Shown one piece after another: positions 23,348 to 35,227 of a stretch of DNA of 64,000 nucleotides (the stretch's first letter is position 1; every line of letters starts with the position of its first letter). The stretch spans positions 2,703,305 through 2,767,304 of the forward strand of contig JAJEKV010000062.1 of assembly GCA_021234155.1 (NCBI GenBank), in the 5' to 3' direction. The notes beneath the pieces are model-generated. The model was given only the letters and a program-made list of their open reading frames with translations. It was not told the DNA's origin and did not search any database. A program made the translations under genes and the position numbers. The DNA comes from Isoetes taiwanensis. Its lineage: Eukaryota > Streptophyta > Lycopodiopsida > Isoetales > Isoetaceae.

Positions 23348-24392
23348 TTTTTTTTTTTTGAAGAACTATGTCATCAATATATTAAAAGAATGGTAATGTT
23401 ACAAAGCAAGTGAGGAGGAAGGAGAACTGCCCCAAAGAGATAGCGATACCTCGACACTCCACAACAAACTCACAGAAAAACTGCAACTCTACTGCTGTAC
23501 AAACCGACCATCACCATCTACAACACCCAAGAAGTCCCGCCAAATGGCAAACTTCTGCTCTACTAATCCCGGGAACACCAGAAAGCTTTGAAATAGCTTG
23601 TACGAGTCGAGAATCGGGAGAAATCTGCAGTGCTGGATCTCCTGAAAGATCCACAACCGCCGCCGCTTCCAAATCAGCCACACCAACCAAGCCCGCACAG
23701 ATGCAAGGCTTGCTGCCGCAAGAGCGGCCAAGCACCAAGATACACATGAAGCGACAAGCTGGCGGCTAGTCAATCTCACAAACAGAGCCACGACCCAATC
23801 CCGGGTAGCACGCAAGTGAGGGCATAAAACCGAGATAATGCTCCACGTCTCACGATGAAGGCCACAACAAGGGCAGAGAGGGCTCACACCCGGCCTAAAC
23901 TAGACTCACAAGGGCATTCACCCTGATACAGCGGTGCACCACCTGCCACAAAAAGCACCCTAACCTTCGGTGGGGAAGTGAGCTCCATGTCCACGCCCAA
24001 AACCGAAGCCATCCGAGAAACCCTAAGCTGCGAGACCACTTGCCCGAAGGGGGCGGTATCATGAATAGCCGGCGACTCCGGTAACAAGACCGCACAAAAC
24101 AAGAAGACACAACATCCGAATGAACCTTCCAAACCGGCACCACCACATCATCCTGAGGGACTATAGGTATGTGTAGCGGAATACTCCCCGCCACTTGCTC
24201 CCAGATAGCCCGGTCACTGCCCCTCAGGCAAAAGCGAGCTCGAAAGAACTCCCACGAAGCTAGCTGACCATCCCAATACCAATCCTCCAAGGTGAGCACA
24301 GCAGCCCGCCTCCAACGGGCCTGCGTCCGAGCATGCACAGTGGCAGCCAAGGGCAAGTGCGCAGGGGGTAGAGGAACCCACAAGAAAGAAGA
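23348..24392 (-). mobile_element. LINE-B, 5'-truncated, with 12-bp target duplication
   Basis: A T run (23348-23359) is the poly(A) tail of a minus-strand insertion. The duplicated target AGGTGACAACTA lies at 23336-23347 and again at 24393-24404. The 1,045-bp body encodes only the C-terminal part of ORF2. A frame at 24401-23895 has VWKVHSDVVSS, LGCFLWQVVHRCIRVNALV, and the next frame (23887-23489) has CPCCGLHRETW and CPHLRATRDWV. These match the zf-RVT domain found after the RT in plant L1 LINEs. There is one stop or frame break near 23890. The perfect target repeats mean the borders are certain and the insertion is fairly young. Confidence 0.88.
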
Positions 24393-24404
24393 AGGTGACA
24401 ACTA

Positions 24405-25159
24405 CTTCTTCTACAAGGGCCTATAATAAATTTGGACAATGGCTCCATATCTTACAATGGTACTATACTTCTAACATTCTCCCAAACTTCCATCTCCATG
24501 CGTGTATTGAGTTCATTCTCATGTTTAGGATTCTAGGATGATTGTAATGTGCATGAAATGTGTGTGGTTGAATGATATGTGATAACATGCCCAATGACAA
24601 CTATATGATATGGCGAATTCTACTATGACAAAAAGGACTAGAGTGTGGATCAATATATGGCTAGATAATTTGTATTGGAAAGAAAAGGACTAGAGTGTGG
24701 ATCAATATATAGCTAGATAACTTGTATTGGAAAGCGTTTATATCTAGATGATGATAATAACAAACTTTTTGCGATCAGTTGAGTTGTTGATGACTTACTA
24801 CATTCATGTGGATATACGACTACCCCTTCATACATTCCTAGTTCCTAACCATCTAATAATAATCCTTTGGATTGTAAAAATTGTGGAATATTGACATTGT
24901 ACCGAAATTACATGTTACATTGTCAAAGTTGTAGAAGATTTCCTATAGTGCTACAAATGAGGAACATAACCTCATGCAGCACTAAGTCTCCTATGAAGAA
25001 ACATGCAACAACCCTCTCAAACACCACCACTATGAAGTGTTTGTATTCAATTATATCTTTTCAACTGTAGCCTAGCGTTGCGAGCAACATATCTCTCCTA
25101 TCCACCATTATTGCAACATAGACTTTGGAATATATATTTGAGCTTATGTCTGACAAAAA
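24405..25159. other. Non-coding, with a short duplication
   Basis: Holds a roughly 50-bp tandem duplication (AAAAGGACTAGAGTGTGGAT) at about 24639-24737. The part next to 25160 should belong to the Helitron that ends there. Confidence 0.5.
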
Positions 25160-25187
25160 GCCCAGCAACGCTGGGCACTTTTTCTAG
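25160..25187 (+). mobile_element. Helitron 3' terminus (element extends leftwards)
   Basis: Hairpin GCCCAGCAACGCTGGGC (25160-25176), then ACTTTTT and CTAG (25184-25187) before T. Same architecture as the minus-strand ends at 5673 and 54378. The 5' end was not identified. Confidence 0.7.
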
Positions 25188-26939
25188 TATAGAAAGAAAG
25201 GGAAATGACCAATATAACGTGTGCGCTTTAGGCTGGATTTCCCCTAATGACAGTGGAAGTATTCATTTAATATAGAAGCCAAGAGGAAATTCCCACGTCA
25301 GATTCTGTCGTTCATCCCTCTTTCCATTAGTTGTGATAGCTGCATAACTGACATTATTTTTTGCCGTGGAATTTTGATTCTTTTAGGCAATATTGCCAGG
25401 TAGAATAAAAGATTCAACGACAATAGAAAAATGCACGGCTAAAAGTAGCTAAAAATCGGTGGTTAGCGTTTCTGTGGTTGTTGTATTAGGAGTCTTTAAA
25501 GTAGAAAATGCCAGCAATTTCATAAAAAAATTATGTTATCGCCTCGAAACTATGAGGCCACATCATTTTGAAACCTGTCGTTAATGGAAATCCGGGATTA
25601 AGTAAATACATCTAGACTACCATTCAAACAATTACATGCTTAGAGTGTGAAAGCAAAAGCAACTAGTCTAAGACAGGGTTCGGAAAATTTATCTAGACTA
25701 CCATTCAAACAATTACATGCTTAGAGTGTGAAAGCAAAAGCAACTAGTCTAAGACAGGGTTCGGAAAATTTCGAGGAACCATTGCAAGTATCCGTTTAAA
25801 TATTAAAAAAAAAACACCTCATCATGAAAATAGTCAATACCTTCTTCTTTTAGTTTTAAATTTCACGAAAATCTAACGGGCGAGATTTTTTTGGGGCCAC
25901 GGGGAATTGATAAAAATATTTATTATAGGTTAATTTTCAATTTTGCTTTAGGTTAGGTTACGTTTCTTTAGGGTCTTTTAGTTTTTTCTTTTCCTTCATG
26001 TTTTGGAGCAGCGGCTGCAACGACAGAGATTGTCTCTATGGTGAAGAGCGGCGCCGGATGTGATGCTAAACCGTGGTTTTTGCACACTAATGATTATTTC
26101 ATAGCAATATGGAGTGGCCAAATAAGATCGAAATATGGAGGTCATCAATGGCTACGATTGTGATATGCCCCATAGAATTTTGATTGGTCCCCTGCTCTCT
26201 ATGGCAAAAAAAGGCGGGAAGCGGGATTTCTTGCTCTGATTGCATTATTTTTGTTGTAGTTGCCTAGTTCAAGGAGGGGTTTTCTTGCCGCCTCTAGCCA
26301 TCAGTGCAAGCAAAAACTGTCAGAGCTCGAGGAGCGGCAAGGAGAGTTTTCTAGTTCAAGGGGTTTTGAATAGGCCTCGAATTTAGATTTTGCACTAACC
26401 AGCAAAAATGCCGCCTTTTATTTATGCTCACCGGATTTTTGAGAAAAATACCTCTAACTAACACAGGTCTTGAGGAAAGGAAAGCTGCTTTCCTGGTTGT
26501 CGAGGTATGGTAACAATATCAAGCTTGAGATATCATCATGATCTTTTTCATATGTATTATTCTCTTCCACCCTTCCATGCTCGCATAACTCGTCTCATCG
26601 AAGGCTTCAAAAATTTTACTTTTAAATCAAGCTTTGATGCATGGATATCCCCACCATGAGTTGACTGTGTCAGAAGAAAGCCAGCAACTGTAGAAGAAGG
26701 CCAGGAGAAAATTGCATGTTAGCCCATCCTATCTAGGACATATTTTATTCTGAAATGAATCGAATGCTTTATAGCCCTGGTTTTCAGCACTTCTTAACTG
26801 CTTGCATTCAATCTGCACTGGTTGCAAAGCATCAATTGGTTATCAAGAACAATGCACTGCAATGACAGATTATCCATTATACTGGATAGAATGTTCATTC
26901 TTGCTTGGCTATGTTTGGCATCAAGATGTAATTTTGTCT
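25188..26939. other. Non-coding, with an 81-bp exact tandem duplication
   Basis: The unit starting ATCTAGACTACCATTCAAAC is repeated at about 25610 and 25691 with no visible difference. No supported gene; 25900-26460 resembles an untranslated leader but has no usable frame. Confidence 0.55.
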
Positions 26940-27050
26940 CACTACTTGTTTGATTTCTTGTGCTTAATCAATACTTCAAGAGCATAATCAATATTTCAAG
27001 AGCATCATACCTAATGTACGTGTTTGGGTTCGATTCCCAAAAGGTAAAGC
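26940..27050 (+). repeat. Possible tRNA-derived SINE head
   Basis: TTTGGGTTCGATTCCCAAA (27023-27041) is a good tRNA T-arm/pol III B box (GGTTCGATTCC). Upstream, AGAGCAT and CATACCTAATGTACG resemble the anticodon half of tRNA-like SINEs, but no A box or paired acceptor stem is convincing. Weak call. Confidence 0.3.
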
Positions 27051-28504
27051 TAAGAAAAATAACAATCAAACAACTGAGAGGGCAGTATCATATGAATAAG
27101 GACCTTATAATGAATAAGTACAAAGAGAGAGAAAAAAGATAAAAATAAGTATTCATCACATGGGCATAATCTATTGCAAACTAATCATTATTTATCACAT
27201 TGGCATAGTTTATTGCAAACGTTATTTATCCTGGATAAAGAAAAGATTAATGACGTTACTTATTACAGATGGCAATCATCTGTAATAGTGAGCTTATATA
27301 TCACATTTGCATAATCACCTAAATAAATAGGTATTTAATTTGTGGCATAAACTAGATGTCAATCAATGGGAGACACTAATAATGTGACCGAGAAACTCAT
27401 CACATTCTATGAGTTGAAATGGCAATGGTTTTAAACTTGAGTATGCCTTATTTTGTTCGTTAAACCAATGTCAATTCAGACAACAAATATTCACTATCTT
27501 AATGCAAAAAACTTTTGGTAGTTAGTTCGTTTTCTATGATACAAAAACTACGACATTTTATTGTAGGAAGCAAGGTTAGTTTAAATGAGAAAAGGTAGGT
27601 AATTTCATTACAAAAGCACTTTAAATTACACAAACATTTAAAGAGAAAATTATTAGTGGTTTATGGCATACATTACTAATACATTTAAAACCAAATAAAT
27701 AAACTATCATAAAGAACCATGATGCTTAACTAGAATGATAAGTCACGTATAAGAATTCACCATGTAACTAGTAGTGGTTATTTAACACATCAACCCGCTT
27801 AGTGATATCTCTTTTTTACAGTAGTTGTTTCATGTAAAATTTGCTGTGAAAAACTAATAGTGATTGTTTTTTGGGCCCCTTGTGTTGGATCGATTCAAGA
27901 TCCACCTGGTTACTTGGGGTTTCTCACATAATGCCTAGGGGGTTCACCTCTATATAAGGGATATATGGCATGTGCGTTCCTTGGGTCTAAAGAAACCACT
28001 TTGTATACAGCTTGATATCCATGGAAACCCCTTTAAATACAGTCTTGTGCACTCAAAGCAGGAATACCCTATTCTTTACTTTTACACCCAGTTTGATCCT
28101 AACTTACCCTACCCTTAACCATAACTTATATTGAATAGTTTATTCATCTATTGTACCCTCGAACCTACATTTACCTCATTGCAAGATGAGGAAACATTAG
28201 TAGAGTTGAATCATATTAACAATATTGACAAGCTGAACCTGAATTTGCCCTAAAGAACAAAGGTTTATACAAATTTTATTTAGGATTTACAGTAAACTTA
28301 GTTAGATTACCTTACAAACAAATGCTTCTTTGTAATATTACTTTTGCTGGGAGTAAGATGCCAGGGTCCTCCTCTAGTAGATATACGCCATGTCCAAGCT
28401 TAAAACGTAAATGGTCTCGTAAGTATACATACATTTTGAAACCCAAAAAAACCCCTTCCGGCCCACGCACCCCTTTTATATGGAACATATATGTGAAACT
28501 CCCT
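27051..28504. other. Non-coding, nothing recognised
   Basis: AT-rich. A TATA-like TATATAAGG lies near 27952 with a plausible promoter layout, but no gene follows directly. Confidence 0.4.
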
Positions 28505-30095
28505 TGGCATAATGAAGGTTTTGATTTTGCTGAGACCTTTTCACCCGTTCTCAAGCTCCCCACTCTTCGCATCCTATTTAGTTTGGCTACTCAACATGAC
28601 ATGGAAATCCAGCAGATGGACATCTAGGCAGCCTCTTTGTATGGAGAGCTCACAAAAGAAGTCTATTTAGACCAAGCCCAAGGCTAAATTCAACCTGTGC
28701 AGGAGCATTTGGCATGTAGGTTGCACAAAGCACTTTATGGCTTGCGCCAAGCCCCCAGGGTCTAGAATGCTCGCATCAATTCGTTCAACATGGTTTTGCT
28801 CGAGGACGTGCAGACTCTAACCTTTACATTCAGCACCATGAGGATGTGACTATCTTACTAGCTCTCTATATTGATGCCATTGTGCCAATCAATAACCCAG
28901 TTCCCGCGCTTAACTCAATCCAATAGTTGCTCCTCAACACCTTCCAAATGCATGATCTTCGGACCGCCGTATGTAGAGTCTGGGATGTGGTATTTTCGGA
29001 CTTTTTTTATGGTGTTTCCGGCCATCCATTATCAGCCACTGTGCACTTCACAGTTTCAAGCCCAGAATCAATTGTTTTAGGTCATTTTTTGCTTGATCTG
29101 GCTCTATCTGAGTCAAATCACTTCCTCTCTTCATCAAACTAGTGTCAAAGAGAAGACAAAGCGATTGGAAGGGCTTTTGAAGCATTTCAAGCCATCCAGG
29201 GAGCTGCAAGAAGGATCCAACCAAAGATTTTGACTCCACCGCGCAGTTTCGCGCTTGGTTTTTGGCCAGAAATACCACTTTTTGGCCAGAAATACCATAT
29301 TTTTGGCCAGAAACACCACTTTATTTTTGCCAGAAACACCACTTTTTTGGCCGGAAATACCACTTGGCTGATATCGGATGGCCGGAAATACCACAAAAAA
29401 GGATCGGAAATACCACATCCCAGACTCTATATACAGGCGTCCATGATCTTCTTATTTACAGTTGTCTTGGCCTTCCGATCATTAGGGATCATTCTCACAG
29501 GTTGTTATAGATTGATCAACATCATTATGCCTTGCGGATCTTAGCTCAATTTGGGATGGTAGATTGCAAAAGTTGCTCTACTTCCTTGGAGCTTGGTCAT
29601 AACTTATCCCTTGAGCAATACTCCATCAGTGCTGGCATTCAATAGGAGATGCAACAAGTGCCGTACTGGAATGCATTAGGGTGCTTAAATTTTCTCATTG
29701 TTTCCATCTGATCGGATCTTGCATTTGCAATCAGTGTTTTGGGTCGGTTCATGCCTCGTTCCGGCTCTGCACATTGGCAAGCACTCAAGCGGGTGCTCAG
29801 ATATATGTTTAGGGAACTAGTCACCTTGTTTTGCAGTTTGGCAATTTGGATCAGTCTGATATCTTCCTTGGTTATTCTGATATTGACTTTGTTAGGCATC
29901 CTGATGCCAGCAAGTCAACCATAGGCTTCTATTTTCTCTTCAACAACGGACCTATTAGTTGGGGGAGTCGCAAACAATCCATCATTGCAGTCTCCACTAC
30001 TGAGACTGAGTATTTACCTGCCTGTGAAGCAGCCAAAGAAGCCACATCGCTCCAAAGATCTCCATCTGCAGCTTCACACTGTACAGAAGGTTTCA
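28505..30095 (+). pseudogene. Ty1/copia reverse transcriptase-RNase H remnant
   Basis: The RT begins at GFDFAETFSPVLKLPTLRI, meets TAG after EIQQMDI, then continues with SLYGELTKEVYLDQ and RLHKALYGLRQAPR. The catalytic motif reads LALYIDAIV, so the second Asp of the usual Y-x-D-D is Ala. The body is split by a MITE (28961-29442) and resumes with HYALRILAQFGM, PYWNALGCLNFL, then the RNase H part WGSRKQSIIAVSTTE and YLPACEAAKEAT. Several frameshifts and stops. No LTRs, gag or integrase were recognised. It ends at the junction with LINE-C near 30095. Confidence 0.82.
28961..29442. mobile_element. Mutator-like MITE (482 bp) with 9-bp target duplication
   Basis: The termini are inverted repeats of more than 60 bp: the left starts GGACCGCC-GTATG and contains GAGTCTGGGATGTGG; the right end carries the complement. 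ATGATCTTC is duplicated at 28952-28960 and 29443-29451. Removing the element restores a continuous copia reading frame. Near the right end, GGCCAGAAATACCACTTTTT-like units are repeated about seven times and also occur in the inverted repeats. A 9-bp duplication with long inverted ends points to the Mutator superfamily. No transposase. Confidence 0.85.
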
Positions 30096-32180
30096 GATTA
30101 TCTCAGAATATAATACACATGAATAGTACAATCTTGCAATTGCCCCTACCATGTCTCTCGGTGCTTGCATGTCTATGAGCCTCTGTATGAGCTTTTCCCT
30201 TGGTACTGTGTCAAAAGCTTTTCTGAAGTTCACAAAACAACATATCACTTTCTTTCCGTGGCCTCTATTATGCTCTATTAGTATCCGGAGGGTTACTAGA
30301 TGGTCTGTTGTTGAGTGTTCTGGTCTGAAGCCTGCCTGCCCCTGTGCTCTCAAATTCCCTGCCTCTGCCCATTGCTTTAATTTATTGTCTAGGACCTTCC
30401 CGTACCACTTTGCGAAAATGGAGCTTACCATTATTGTCCTGTAGTTTCCAGGTTCCTGTTTACTCCCCCCCTTGTGTAGGGGTATGACCCTGTTGTATGC
30501 CCATCTGTCCGGGAGCCCTGTGTGTATTATACCATTGAATATCTCTGTCACCTGTTTTACTATCATGGTATCTGCACATTTTAGTACTTCCACAGTTAAT
30601 CCATATAAGTCTGGGGCTTTGTTTTTGGCCATCCCATTCAACGCTATCATCACTTCCTGTACATTGAAACACGGTCGGTCCATCATTTGCAGTTCAGGTA
30701 TTGGTGCTGGAGATGCCCCTGTCTTATATAATTTTTCAAGATATTTCTCCCATCCGGCTGCTCCAATGCTACCTTGTGTGTTTTCACTTCCCCTATTCCC
30801 TTGCTTCTTCTCTTTAAATCCACCCAGAATTTGCGGGGTTGTTTTGATTAAACAGCCCGGTCCCCATTGGTGTTGCATCAGATTCTTATTTCTCTTTGCT
30901 TTCAGTAACTTCAGATATGTCGCTCTTTCCTTCTGATATGTTTCCTTGCCTCTGAGCGCCTTGACTTTCTTTTTCTGTTCCCTGCATTCATCGTCGTACC
31001 ATATTGAGGCTTTGAAGGCATTGTTTTCCTTTCTCTTCCTTCTTTTCCCGAAAATTTCTAGTGCCACTTTCACTGTTATGTCATTGAGCGCATCTCCATT
31101 CTCATCTGCCCTATGCTCACCCCATTTCCATTTTCCCATTTCTTCTTTGATTGCTTGCGCGAACGTGTCTGCGTGTTTGTTCTGGAAATGTATTTTCAGC
31201 TTTCCCCTGTCTATGCTGTTCTTCATTTTTCGGTTGTTCCCCCACTGTAATTATCAGCTGTATGAGCCTGTAATTGGCCATTCTAGGGCCACAATTTCTG
31301 ATACTGTGTCTGCTGCATGCTCATTCAGTATTACGTAATCTACTATACTTCTCCCATGTGCGTTCTGACTCATGAACTCCCCCGATCCTGTCCATCTCTG
31401 TGCCCCATTGGCTATGATGGCTCATGTGGTCGTGCATACCTCGAGCAGCAGTTCCCCCTTAGCATTGATTTCTGCCTTGTCCTCAGTTCGTCTGTTCCAT
31501 TCTTTTGATCTTGCTGTCTGGATCCATTGTCCATTTGTTTCATCTATGCTTGTATATTGCGCTTGCTCCTGGCCCGTTCTGGCATTTAGATCTCCTATTA
31601 GTATCATTGGTCCCTGTTCCTTCCACTTCATCATGGTTTCCCCTAATTCTAACAGTTCTAGTTTGTCACTACTCGGTGGGTAATACGCTATGATCAGTAT
31701 TAGATCTTTTTTATTTTGTAATTGAATACTAAGTACCATGTATCTTTTATTGACATCCGAATGTAAAATACATGTACCATTTGCTACAGTCTCCTTGACA
31801 TAACAGGCTAGGCCTGCACTCCCTCTTCCTACTATAAAATTCTTATCTTTCCAACAGGTGAATAGCTGATAGCCCTCCTCCTCCGGTAGCCTCTTTATGT
31901 TCTGTTCCCATGTTTCCACTAGGCATATTATGTCACAGCTGTGTGCTCCCTCAAGCCTCTCTCCGTCGTCCCATGGATATCCAGTGCAATTCCAGTACCA
32001 TATCTTCAGCGTCTCCTCCCTCGCGGTTGCCCTCTCGGGGTTTCTGTTTGTTCTGCCTCGTTCACCATTCTCCTCGGTGCGCCCCACGGTCCTTCTGCTT
32101 AGGGGTTGTGCCCAGCTCCTTGGGGGTCCTCGGTTCGCCTTTCCCTTTTTAGTTTTTTCTCCCTCTGTGTTTTGGCTCAC
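30096..32180 (-). pseudogene. LINE-C ORF2: endonuclease and partial reverse transcriptase
   Basis: The endonuclease starts around WYWNCTGYPWDDGERL (near 32015) and shows CLVETWEQ, AGLACYVKE and LIGDLNARTG. After a broken linker the RT frame (31226-30093) has NKAPDLYGLTVEVLK, YRTIMVSSIFAKWYGKVL, QAGFRPEHSTTDHLV and the motif-A segment VNFRKAFDTVPREKL, where Asn replaces the catalytic Asp. It stops before the YADD motif, where copia sequence begins, so it is 3'-truncated. LINEs usually lose 5' ends, so a later deletion or recombination is likely. Confidence 0.82.
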
Positions 32181-32188
32181 CTCGAGAG

Positions 32189-32717
32189 CTATTCTTTGTT
32201 CTGCCCCCCGATGTCTGTTTTTCCTGCCCTTGTGTTGGTATCCTCAGTGGATTGATGTTCTCTTTCCCCACCTCGGTCGCTTTCCCTCGTTTGGATATCC
32301 CTCATACGTCCTTGTCCTTGCCTGTGATTCTCGTGTCCTTTTTGTGTAGGAACACCTTGCCATTCTTGACCCACGCGCATTTCACGCCGATTCAGTTCCA
32401 CGGCTTTGGCGGTTCTCCATGTAATCCCCGCCGTTGCATGATTGTTAGAGCTTCCTGTACTATGATCCCATTTCTCAGCCTGGACCCCGTGCGCAATATT
32501 CTCTCCTTGGCTGTCAGGTCTCTGAGAGTCAGGTTTATGTGCCTCGCCCTCCCCCTCCATTGTCCTGACCGTACTGCTTTGACAATAATGCTCCGATGCT
32601 CCTTGAACACCGTCTCTATCACCTCTGCAGTAACTCGATATGTGTCCTCGTTAGGTTTCTCTGCTACCCCTATCAGCCTAACGTCATGCTTAATTCTATT
32701 CTGTTCCTCATATTCCA
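32189..32717 (-). pseudogene. LINE-C ORF1, C-terminal half
   Basis: The frame entering from the gypsy junction reads RIKHDVRLIGVAEKPNEDTY, then RSGQWRGRARHINLTLRDLT and a frame change near 32400-32440 into AVELNRREMRVGQEWQGV. It matches the RNA-binding region and C-terminus of L1-type ORF1. Its N-terminal half lies 15.6 kb away at 48359-48771 on the same strand. Confidence 0.7.
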
Positions 32718-34270
32718 TGCGGGATAATATACGGTATGAATACGTATATTATACTGACACGTCACTAATACATGTCAACTTAGACGACATGTACACATCG
32801 ACCATAAAGGGGTAGTACCCTAGGGTACAACCTTGTGACCCATTATATTGCACATGTTAAGGCCACATGTGAATATAATATCCTTTTGCCATGTGGCAAT
32901 AGCCCATTGACCAATCAGGGCCCAGCCCTAAAATCGTGGGGATAAAGGGGCATAAACCCTAAAAGGGAAACCCTTTCAGTTCCCAGCCCCCATAAGTCGG
33001 ATTGGAACAGCAGTGGACGTCTTCTCGCGTGAGCGATGGCGGAGGAACCGAATTCCTTAGTGGCAGCTTCGATCCAAGCCGACAATCTCGAGATTCAAAG
33101 AAGATGGGCGCCTTGGAGGAGTGGGAGCCAGCCAAGAAGCGGGTTAGTGGTTGATCCGATAGTTAGATCCGAGTTTTCAGCCCTCATTCCATAGGATTAG
33201 TATTCATTCTTAGCTATAGGCTTTTACCCCTACTGACCTAAGAATGATAGACACTAACAAAGGAACCTAACCATGTATGATTAGGTAGATTAGAATAGAT
33301 ATGTTCTATTGTTTCATTACATTGTGATGATGTTTTGACATTCTATAAGCCACTCTTGTGTATTGGGAAGGGGGTAGAGACCCGAGAGCCCAAGTAGTTG
33401 TATGATCATAGTTTTAGCCCATTAATTCCCACCAATGCGGCTTTGTGCATAAGAGCCCTCCCCGGGCCGTGGGTGGCGGAGCTAGACCGGCCGACAAGGG
33501 AGGACTTGTCTAATCACGGTTGATCCGCCGGGCGTAACGACGGCCGGGGAACAATGTGAGCTAGGCCTAATACTACAACGCTGCGTGAGGCGGGGTATGG
33601 GCTCGACACTCGTGGGGTGATCGCCATCTTCCGTGGAGTCCAAGTCATATACGGCGCTGGCTCTCTAGCTCGCCCGTGATTAGCATGAACCTTCGGGAGG
33701 AGAGTGATCTCCTCCCCGCCTCATCGGGGCGGGAGATGCAACCCGTTAGTAGTAGCCCCGCCCTATTCACCGGCGGGGCTACGGTGGGGCTCCAATACTT
33801 TTCACCCTATCTCAAAGTATGCACGGGGAGGGGCGGATGGAGTGGACTACCCAACGGCCATGTTCCTATGCCGCCAAATCCATTTGCCATGAATTCAATG
33901 CGCATTGCTATCCGGAGACCCCAACCGCCGTCGGTCGATCCCCATGAGTCCGAGCACGGTAGGATCTTCCCTATGTCATGTTGATGTCTTGATGTGTGAT
34001 GCCCTTCGTGATATGGTGGACCACCCTTGAGGTGGGTATGTTATTATTGCTTGATGTCATGTGCTCATGTTTTGTTTACGCTTGGTTGCTAGGTCGATCT
34101 CGGGGAGACGGGATGAATGACACGCCCATTCTTCCCGTCGGGTTCTTGGCCACCATCGAGAGCCCGATGTTAGGTGGACGGCCTCACATCACGCGGCGGA
34201 TGCTTGGTTTGAGGATGATCTCCGGTTTGTATCTGATCGGGGCATCGTTATATGAGCCGGGCCGTCCACA
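32718..34270 (+). repeat. 5' LTR of the gypsy element
   Basis: About 1,553 bp, nearly collinear with 46790-48358 from GGATAATATA through to GCCGTCCACA. It ends in CA. Its first bases (TGCGGGATAAT) lack about 8 bp seen in the 3' copy (TGACGTTCCAGGATAAT). Many 1-3-bp indels separate the two LTRs, so the insertion is not recent. Open frames inside are chance. Confidence 0.88.
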
Positions 34271-34271
34271 A

Positions 34272-34288
34272 TGGTATCGAGCTCGATC
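34272..34288 (+). promoter_or_regulatory. tRNA primer-binding site
   Basis: TGGTATCGAGCTCGATC begins 2 nt after the LTR end. It resembles TGGTATCAGAGC, complementary to the 3' end of plant initiator-Met tRNA, with one base missing. This is the usual primer of plant chromoviruses. Confidence 0.75.
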
Positions 34289-34534
34289 TTGGCGAGACCG
34301 GGGATCGAAACACTGGCCGAAAACCCTATAGGAACTAACTCATCTAGACATTCAGTCTTGGAGGTAAAAGCCCAAGCACAAACCTCGAGTAGCGGAAAAT
34401 TTTTTCTCCCGGGGTAGAGCTAGTAATTATCTAGGATTAGGATAATTAGAGAACATAGGTAAGATAGAACAAACTGTCGAAAAGCACTTAAGAGAGCCTA
34501 CTAAAATTCAGGCACTTTCGGCCGATACTTTCGG

Positions 34535-34578
34535 CGTGTTAGGTCCAGACCTAACGGGTCTCTCGCGCACTCTTAGAG
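34535..34578 (+). repeat. Hairpin repeat R0 (partial)
   Basis: Carries the inner stem TTAGGTCCAGACCTAA and the right outer arm GCGCACTCTTAGAG, but lacks the left outer arm found in R1-R3. Confidence 0.7.
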
Positions 34579-34728
34579 TAGTCACCCCATACGAACCCTA
34601 GAACTTGGCCTTAGGAACTCCAAATGATAAAATAAAAGATGAAATCCCAATCAAAAAGCTCGAAATAGCTAGAATTATATGTTAAAACATCGAAAAACGT
34701 TAAGTACAAGTCACTTTTGGAACAATGT

Positions 34729-34790
34729 CTCCAAGAGTGCGCCAGAGTATAGTTAGGTCCCGACCTAACCCCCTCCTCGCGCACTCTTAG
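34729..34790 (+). repeat. Hairpin repeat R1
   Basis: The outer arms CCAAGAGTGCGC and GCGCACTCTTAG are complementary and enclose an inner stem TTAGGTCCCGACCTAA plus a C-rich spacer. A transcript could fold into a long hairpin with a nested stem. Confidence 0.85.
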
Positions 34791-34939
34791 GGGCGTCCCT
34801 AAAAGTGACCTCAAAAATTGATCATAACTTACTCAAAGGGTAAAGGTAATAATAGAATCTTGCTTAAAATGCTTGAATAAGTGGGAAAAGACATGTAAAT
34901 TGTGTAAATTAGATGTGTTGGAGCAGAGAAGGCCAACGC

Positions 34940-35003
34940 CTCCAAGAGTGCGCCAGAGTATAGTTAGGTCCCGACCTAACCCCCTCCTCGCGCACTCTTA
35001 GAG
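34940..35003 (+). repeat. Hairpin repeat R2
   Basis: Identical to R1 over the core from TCCAAGAGTGCGCC to GCGCACTCTTAG. It lies 225 bp upstream of the H3-like ATG. The intervening unrelated sequence shows that only the hairpin is conserved. Confidence 0.85.
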
Positions 35004-35191
35004 GTGTTCGAAGGAACAGGACCAAACAAGACCCCAATTTCATCCAAGATGGGGAGATTTTCGCCAGCAAACCAACCAGACGACTAATTCGACCGAACCC
35101 TAAAAATTAAACCCGATAAATTACGGGACATAGGCTCATTTTTTAGGGTTTCTCACGTGATTCCGCGAGCTCCTTCTGTTAGCCGATCTCT

Positions 35192-35199
35192 TTTGGCGC
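35192..35199 (+). promoter_or_regulatory. E2F-like site TTTGGCGC
   Basis: An exact match to the TTTSSCGC consensus of E2F, which drives S-phase genes including many histone genes in plants. It is about 30 bp before the H3-like ATG. One 8-mer match is weak evidence. Confidence 0.3.
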
Positions 35200-35227
35200 C
35201 CTTCTCCAAATCGAACACTGTCATACA

